Source: Gemmatimonadota bacterium (GTDB lineage Bacteria; Gemmatimonadota; Gemmatimonadetes; Gemmatimonadales; Gemmatimonadaceae). From it: 36,885 nucleotides of DNA. The translations under genes were made by a program, and so were the position numbers. Location of the stretch: the NCBI GenBank assembly GCA_016218305.1, contig JACREJ010000034.1:1-36885 (forward strand). The letters are read 5' to 3'. Below, one piece after another: positions 33,701 to 36,885 of the stretch. Each line of letters starts with the position of its first letter. The stretch's first letter is position 1. The notes beneath the pieces are model-generated. The model saw only the letters and a list, made by a program, of their open reading frames with translations, made no database searches and was not told where the DNA came from.

Positions 33701-33846
33701 TGATCGGGCGACGCGACGTACGGGATCAGCTTCTCGACCTGGTCGGTGCTGCAACCGACCATGGTCGTCGCGGCGCCGGTGACGCCGAGGACCTTCAGGA
33801 AATCGCGGCGCTTGACGCCGTTGATCGTTTCCACGGGGTTCGTCAT
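30772..33846 (-). CDS. actB: Alternative complex III iron-sulfur subunit ActB (molybdopterin-like plus ferredoxin-like halves)
   Basis: 1024 residues. A twin-arginine-type signal RRDFLK (about 13-18) is followed by a hydrophobic stretch ending in VGC. Residues about 40-700 are the molybdopterin-oxidoreductase-like half. The C-terminal half (about 760-1010) holds the ferredoxin-like cysteine clusters CTGCSACVTACY, CQHCGNAPCEPVCP, CVGTRYCSNNCP, CSFCVQRI and CAQACP, for 3Fe-4S and 4Fe-4S centres. The N-terminal motif C-X2-C-X3-C-X27-C (62, 65, 69, 97) is kept even though ACIII is not known to hold molybdenum. Second gene of the operon. Confidence 0.95.
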   Translation of the reverse strand: MTNPVETINGVKRRDFLKVLGVTGAATTMVGCSTDQVEKLIPYVASPDHTVPGVSNYYATTCRECAAGCGIIVETRDGRAIKAEGNPDHPVNRGAICARGQAALQGLYNPDRFRGPMMRQNGQLVPISWDQAIDALHKGVDAAMKGGKAQNAVFINQHEQGLLHTFLDAWLANRGMPKHISYDAEAPFATIAANKAVYGVSWPKLDFGAAKLIVSFAADFLDGWGLPVPQQLDFAEARGKIEGAPRLIYIGPRRPLTGLNADQWIAAKPGTAGAIAKMLAGKMSVADAAAATDVPQKILAALQREVAGAKPSLLVAGGSGPRALDLATEVNNLNKSLGNVGVTVKPAEAYGAWEGVVPPAILNDVVAAMEAGDVPALFVRGANPVYSTPAGLGFAAAAAKVPFKVSFSSVPDETTALCDLILPDHHALESWGIAEPVKGTLGLQQPTMDPVFNTRATADVLLSSLTPLPCFSCPVDPPEERRHAADVAKFPPDYRGVVASHIGGNATLQNALPKGLLAGSLPVRVAPVAKIMRPAIAGEANGDFYLAAYANLLMGDGRGANKPWLQELPDPVTKICWQTVVEMHPETAKKLGVERGDHVTVKTVAGSITAPAFLYIGVRPDTVAVMVGRGQTAAGRYATGTGRNAWGLLPASNDSAGGYQLVGVRCTVSKAEGHSMIVTTEGSGRQHGRGIARAATIEELLKGEEHGGHHFPGQASTEFLPGLRAPQATDAQGELSDPKSTLKGEYDPNHPSGRAKRRWAMTIDLAKCTGCSACVTACYAENNIPTVGAEWQGPILYPDRKFPGANITRSREMAWLRLERYYEMDREYKDMAWDPEHHPEARVIPMMCQHCGNAPCEPVCPVYATYHAPDGLNVQVYNRCVGTRYCSNNCPYKVRYFNWFGYGEPDRAQYAFPEPLNWQLNPDVTVRAKGVMEKCSFCVQRIRDAETLAKVQNREIEADEFTVACAQACPSRAIVFGDAADENWSVTKLIEDRRAYHVFEELNTFTAVVYLKKINHPAPAGATA

Positions 33847-33856
33847 GCGTCGGTCT

Positions 33857-34588
33857 CTAGTAGTGGCAGTTGGCGCAGTCGTAGGACGCGACCTTGCGCA
33901 CGCCCTTACGCTCGTCGGCCAGGGCGGCCGAATCGGGCTCGTAACCGGCGAGCCGCATTCCCTCGGCGCGCGAATAGCCGTTCACATGGCAGCTGACGCA
34001 CCAACCCATGTTGAGCGAGGCGTACTGGAAAACCTGCTCCATGTTCTGCACCTGCCCGTGGCAGGTCTGGCAGGTGACGCCGGCATAGACGTGCCGCACG
34101 TGCGGGAACCGCACGTACTCCGGCACCTTATGCACGCGCACCCAGGCGATGGGCTGCTTCTTGTTGAACGCCTCGGCGACCTTCTTCACTTCCGGCCGGT
34201 CGATGGCGGTGATCGTGTGGCATCCCATGCAGGTCGACACGGCCGGCAGGCCCGGATCGGGCGACTTGAAGGCGGCGGCGTGGCAGAACACGCAGTTCAT
34301 CTGCAGCGTGTTCACGTGCACCGGGTGCGGGAACTTGACGGGCTGCGCCGGTGAGCGGCCCGTGCCCTGCCCCAGATAGTTGGTGTATCCAGAGGCGCCG
34401 CTGTATCCCCACGGACCGGGCTTGGCCTTGCCGAGGGCCTCGCGATTGGCCTTCTGGGTCGCCGTTTCCGTGGTGCCGGCGGCGACGGCGGCGGTCTGAA
34501 AATTACCGGCGTAGGCGGACAGCAGCGTCGAGGCAACTCCAATCGCCACGACGCCGGTGATCACCAGCCACTTCCTGCGTCCCGTCAT
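33857..34588 (-). CDS. actA: Alternative complex III pentaheme cytochrome c subunit ActA
   Basis: 243 residues with an uncleaved N-terminal membrane anchor (about 6-27). Five CXXCH motifs start at about residues 99, 120, 173, 197 and 238, the last one two residues before the C-terminus. The FPHPVHVNTLQMNCVFCH and GVTCQTCHG stretches are typical of ActA. The upstream frame extends to 34687 but the signal region begins properly at the ATG at 34588. First gene of actABCDEF. It relays electrons from the FeS subunit towards ActE. Confidence 0.95.
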   Translation of the reverse strand: MTGRRKWLVITGVVAIGVASTLLSAYAGNFQTAAVAAGTTETATQKANREALGKAKPGPWGYSGASGYTNYLGQGTGRSPAQPVKFPHPVHVNTLQMNCVFCHAAAFKSPDPGLPAVSTCMGCHTITAIDRPEVKKVAEAFNKKQPIAWVRVHKVPEYVRFPHVRHVYAGVTCQTCHGQVQNMEQVFQYASLNMGWCVSCHVNGYSRAEGMRLAGYEPDSAALADERKGVRKVASYDCANCHY

Positions 34589-34756
34589 CGGATGTCGTCC
34601 GGAAATGAGGGGTCTCGGGGGGGACACGCGCACGCACGTGCTGCTGAGCAAGCGAGGGAATTTCACCGCCCGTCTAGATGTGCGCAAGGCGAAGGGACGA
34701 AATCGCTTGGGGGGACTGCGGGCGTCGCCGTCAAGGCGCGCGCCGTCCTCGGAGCA
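34589..34756. other. Intergenic region upstream of actA
   Basis: 168 bases between actA and the TrmJ-like gene, both on the minus strand. It presumably holds the ACIII promoter, but no hexamer pair with acceptable spacing stands out. GCACGTGC (about 34635-34642) is a short palindrome of unknown meaning. Confidence 0.3.
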
Positions 34757-35557
34757 TCAGTCGGCGTCGCCCGGGGTGCCCGGCTGATCGCGCCGCCGCC
34801 ACGGCCCCTTGGCCAGACCGCGCGTGATCCGGTCGATGGTGCGCAGCACCTCGATCGCCACCGCGCGCAGCATCGTAACCTCGCGCTCATCGGGTTTGGC
34901 GCGAAAGGCGAGGCTGCGAATCGAGCGCATGACGAGTTCGGGATTCCGCGTGCGAAAGAAGGCGATGGCGTCGAGCGCCGCTTCGGTGTCGGCGAACATC
35001 CGCTCCCACTCCTCGTGCGTCGCGGGACCTGCCTGGTGCCGATGCGCCTCGACCCGGCGTGTCGCGTCGCCGGCCGCCACGTGGAATTCGTACAGCGCCA
35101 CGAGCACCGCCTGCGCCAGGTTCAGCGACGAGTGCTCGGTGGTGGGGATCATGCAGAGCACCTGCGCGCGGTCCAGCGCCTCGTTAGGCAGGCCGTGGTC
35201 CTCCTGACCGAAGAGCAGGGCGACGCGATGCCCCTCCTGCAGCTCGGGGAGGTAGCGGTCGGCGACGGCACGCGGCGCCAGCCGCTCCCACTTGGCGGAC
35301 CGCCGCTTTCCGGCGAATCCCACCACACGCCGGCAGTCGGCCAGCGCCTCATCGAGCGAGTCGAAGTGCCGGATGCGCTCCACGATGTCGCGCGTGTCGT
35401 GCGCCACACCCTCGATGCGGAACGGATCGTACGGGCACGGGCGCACCAGCCGTAGGTCGTGGACGCCCATGTTCTTCATCGCCCGCACCGTGGCCGCGAT
35501 GTTGACCGGGTCCTGCGGGTAGAGGAAGACGACGGAGAGGTGGTCGAGGACGGACAT
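34757..35557 (-). CDS. TrmJ-like SPOUT RNA 2'-O-methyltransferase
   Basis: 266 residues. The SPOUT fold spans about residues 1-165: VVFLYPQDPVNIAATVRAMKNMG (here in two parts, VVFLYPQDPVN and IAATVRAMKNMG) is motif 1. ALLFGQEDHGLPNEAL and CMIPTTEHSSLNLAQAVLVALYE-like sequence (MIPTTEHSSLNLAQAVL) form the knotted SAM site. The C-terminal helical extension fits TrmJ, which methylates tRNA position 32. ATG at 35557 is preferred because the upstream part of the frame is repeat sequence. It diverges from dedA. Other TrmH-type rRNA methylases are possible, hence no symbol. Confidence 0.85.
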   Translation of the reverse strand: MSVLDHLSVVFLYPQDPVNIAATVRAMKNMGVHDLRLVRPCPYDPFRIEGVAHDTRDIVERIRHFDSLDEALADCRRVVGFAGKRRSAKWERLAPRAVADRYLPELQEGHRVALLFGQEDHGLPNEALDRAQVLCMIPTTEHSSLNLAQAVLVALYEFHVAAGDATRRVEAHRHQAGPATHEEWERMFADTEAALDAIAFFRTRNPELVMRSIRSLAFRAKPDEREVTMLRAVAIEVLRTIDRITRGLAKGPWRRRDQPGTPGDAD

Positions 35558-35572
35558 GGGACCAAGATAACG

Positions 35573-35745
35573 GATTGGGAGCTCGGATTTGGATCGCGGA
35601 TCGCGATTCGCGAACAGGGAGTCGGAGTGCCGGCCGTAGCGTCCGAACGCGGCATCGCGCATCCCCATCGCGAATCCGAATCACCAATCCGGATCACGAA
35701 TCCGGATCGCGAATCCGGATCACGAATCTCAATCCGAGCTCCCAA
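35573..35745. repeat. Inverted repeat with 13-bp tandem array, between divergent genes
   Basis: TTGGGAGCTCGGATT (35575-35589) and its perfect complement (35731-35745) are the outer ends. The right side contains five tandem 13-bp units of type CGAATCCGGATCR (35671-35735). The left side has two or three degenerate complements around 35586-35613. It lies upstream of both trmJ-like and dedA genes, so it spans their promoters. Confidence 0.85.
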
Positions 35746-35782
35746 CCCTCAATCTCAGTTCCGGCGCTAGATTTCTCCGTCT

Positions 35783-36418
35783 ATGGACTTCCTTCTCGAC
35801 CTGATCCACAAGCTCCGCGACCTGAACGAACTCGTGGCGTGGGCCGGCACCGTTGGCATCACGCTGATCATCTTCATCGAGACCGGGCTGCTGTTTCCAT
35901 TCCTGCCCGGCGACTCGCTGCTCGTGACCGCCGGCCTCTTTGCCGCGCAGCGCGAGGGGTTGGTGCCGCTCAACGTCTGGACGCTGGGCATGTGGTGCAG
36001 CATCGCCGCCATCGTGGGCGACAGCATCGCCTACGGCATCGGCCGCCGCTCGGGGGAGGCGCTCTTCAAGCGCCCGGACTCACGCTGGTTCAAGCGGGAA
36101 CACCTCCTCGCCGCCCACGCGTTCTACGAGAAGCACGGCGGCAAGACGATCATCCTCGCGCGATTCATGCCGTTCGCGCGGACCTTCGCTCCGGTGGTCG
36201 CCGGCGCGGCGCAGATGCGGTACCGGACGTTCCTGTTCTACAACGTCATTGGCGGGCTGGCCTGGATCTGGTCCATGCTGCTCACCGGGTATTACGTGGT
36301 GCGGCTCGTGCCGGGGCTCGAGGAGCGCGTCGAGGCCCTGGTCGTCGGCATTGTCCTCCTCTCCATCACGCCAGGGATCTGGGGGTGGTGGAAGGGACGC
36401 CGCTCACGCGGTGCGTGA
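35783..36418 (+). CDS. DedA family membrane protein
   Basis: 211 residues. FIETGLLFPFLPGDSLLVTAG (about 31-51; here FIETGLLFPFLPGD then SLLVTAG) is the DedA signature. ILARFMPFARTFAPVVAGAA (about 126-145) and FYNVIGGLAWIW follow, with hydrophobic helices through to the C-terminus, which is basic. DedA proteins are undecaprenyl-phosphate or lipid flippase/scramblase-like proteins of the inner membrane. No clear ribosome site. Start by position of the first helix. Confidence 0.93.
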   Translation: MDFLLDLIHKLRDLNELVAWAGTVGITLIIFIETGLLFPFLPGDSLLVTAGLFAAQREGLVPLNVWTLGMWCSIAAIVGDSIAYGIGRRSGEALFKRPDSRWFKREHLLAAHAFYEKHGGKTIILARFMPFARTFAPVVAGAAQMRYRTFLFYNVIGGLAWIWSMLLTGYYVVRLVPGLEERVEALVVGIVLLSITPGIWGWWKGRRSRGA

Positions 36419-36473
36419 TCACACAAATTGCTTAGATTGAAAATTCCTGTCAGACGCCCCCGAGGAGACCCCC

Positions 36474-36885
36474 ATGGCCCATACGCTTCCCGCCCTGCCC
36501 TACGCCGCCGCCGCGCTCGAGCCGCATATCGATGCGCTGACGATGACGATCCACCATGGCAAGCACCACAACGCCTACGTCACCAACCTGAACGCCGCCA
36601 TCGACAAGGCGCCGGACCTGGCCAACTGGACGGGCAAGTGGTTCAAGATCAAGGTGAAGAACAGGGGGAACCTCGCCAGGGAAACGGCCCTGAACAACGA
36701 GGGTGACGGCGCCACCGGATACATGAAGATCTCTTCCTGGAATCCCGAGACACAGGTGCTTCATGCGGATCTCTACGGCCAGGACGCCACGACCAACGAA
36801 TGGCTATCCAGGCCCCTGCCGCTTCATTACACCGCGGGCAGCAATCAGGACTTCCATTTCTGGTCGCAGTTGCCCGGTGATGTGA
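36474..36885 (+). CDS. Reading frame starting as Fe/Mn superoxide dismutase, continuing with unrelated sequence; partial
   Basis: Runs off the right edge. Good ribosome site AGGAG 6 bases before the ATG. Residues 1 to about 51 ([46 protein letters not shown]) are a clear Fe/Mn SOD N-terminus, including the metal histidine in [10 protein letters not shown]. From about residue 52 ([10 protein letters not shown]) the family resemblance ends. The second SOD metal histidine region (NHSLFW-type) does not appear by residue 137. The remainder has lower GC and more AGG, GGA, CTA and TCT codons. It could be a real fusion, a disrupted gene, or a chimeric join near a contig end. Confidence 0.6.
   Translation, partial: MAHTLPALPYAAAALEPHIDALTMTIHHGKHHNAYVTNLNAAIDKAPDLANWTGKWFKIKVKNRGNLARETALNNEGDGATGYMKISSWNPETQVLHADLYGQDATTNEWLSRPLPLHYTAGSNQDFHFWSQLPGDV

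Overview
The window is a high-GC, Gram-negative chromosomal segment with strictly bacterial gene organisation. TonB/ExbB/ExbD genes, an outer-membrane decaheme conduit, an alternative complex III (ACIII) cluster and a complete System I cytochrome c maturation operon all point to a diderm with elaborate c-type cytochrome respiration. This combination fits Gemmatimonadota best. That assignment is inference: there is no rRNA gene in the window.

Layout. 1-2083 (minus): tonB-exbB-exbD-exbD energy transduction operon, the last gene cut by the window edge. 2199-6126 (minus): a four-gene signalling operon in the order NtrB-like PAS kinase, stand-alone Fis-type helix-turn-helix protein, OmpR-type response regulator, membrane histidine kinase. 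6379-6828 (plus): an Hsp20 chaperone behind a sigma-54-like promoter. 6961-13836 (minus): a carbohydrate uptake and hydrolysis operon (glycosidase, ATPase, lipoprotein, two permeases). 14182-19877 (plus): MtrA-like decaheme cytochrome and MtrB/PioB-like barrel, then a CusRS-like two-component system. 19987-25874 (minus): ccmABCDEFGH. 26069-26141 (minus): tRNA-Ala(UGC). 26341-26706 (plus): an S23/IVP-type four-helix-bundle protein enclosed by inverted arrays of 7-bp repeats. 26771-34588 (minus): actABCDEF (ACIII). 34757-35557 (minus): TrmJ-like RNA methyltransferase. 35783-36418 (plus): DedA protein. 36474-end (plus): a chimeric-looking reading frame whose start is a Fe/Mn superoxide dismutase.

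How the parts connect. ActA (5 hemes), ActE (1 heme) and the MtrA-like protein (10 hemes) all need the haem attachment machinery encoded by the ccm operon in the middle. ACIII would oxidise quinol and reduce periplasmic carriers. The MtrA/MtrB pair would carry electrons across the outer membrane, and the adjacent CusRS-like system probably controls it: a perfect dyad with CusR-box half-sites and spacing lies upstream of mtrA. No terminal oxidase, inner-membrane quinol dehydrogenase for MtrA, or surface cytochrome is visible.

The most unusual structure is architectural. Three separate intergenic regions carry inverted arms built from short tandem repeats (11 bp, 7 bp, 13 bp). The repeat sequence differs at each place but the layout is the same, and the arms abut or overlap stop codons at two of them.
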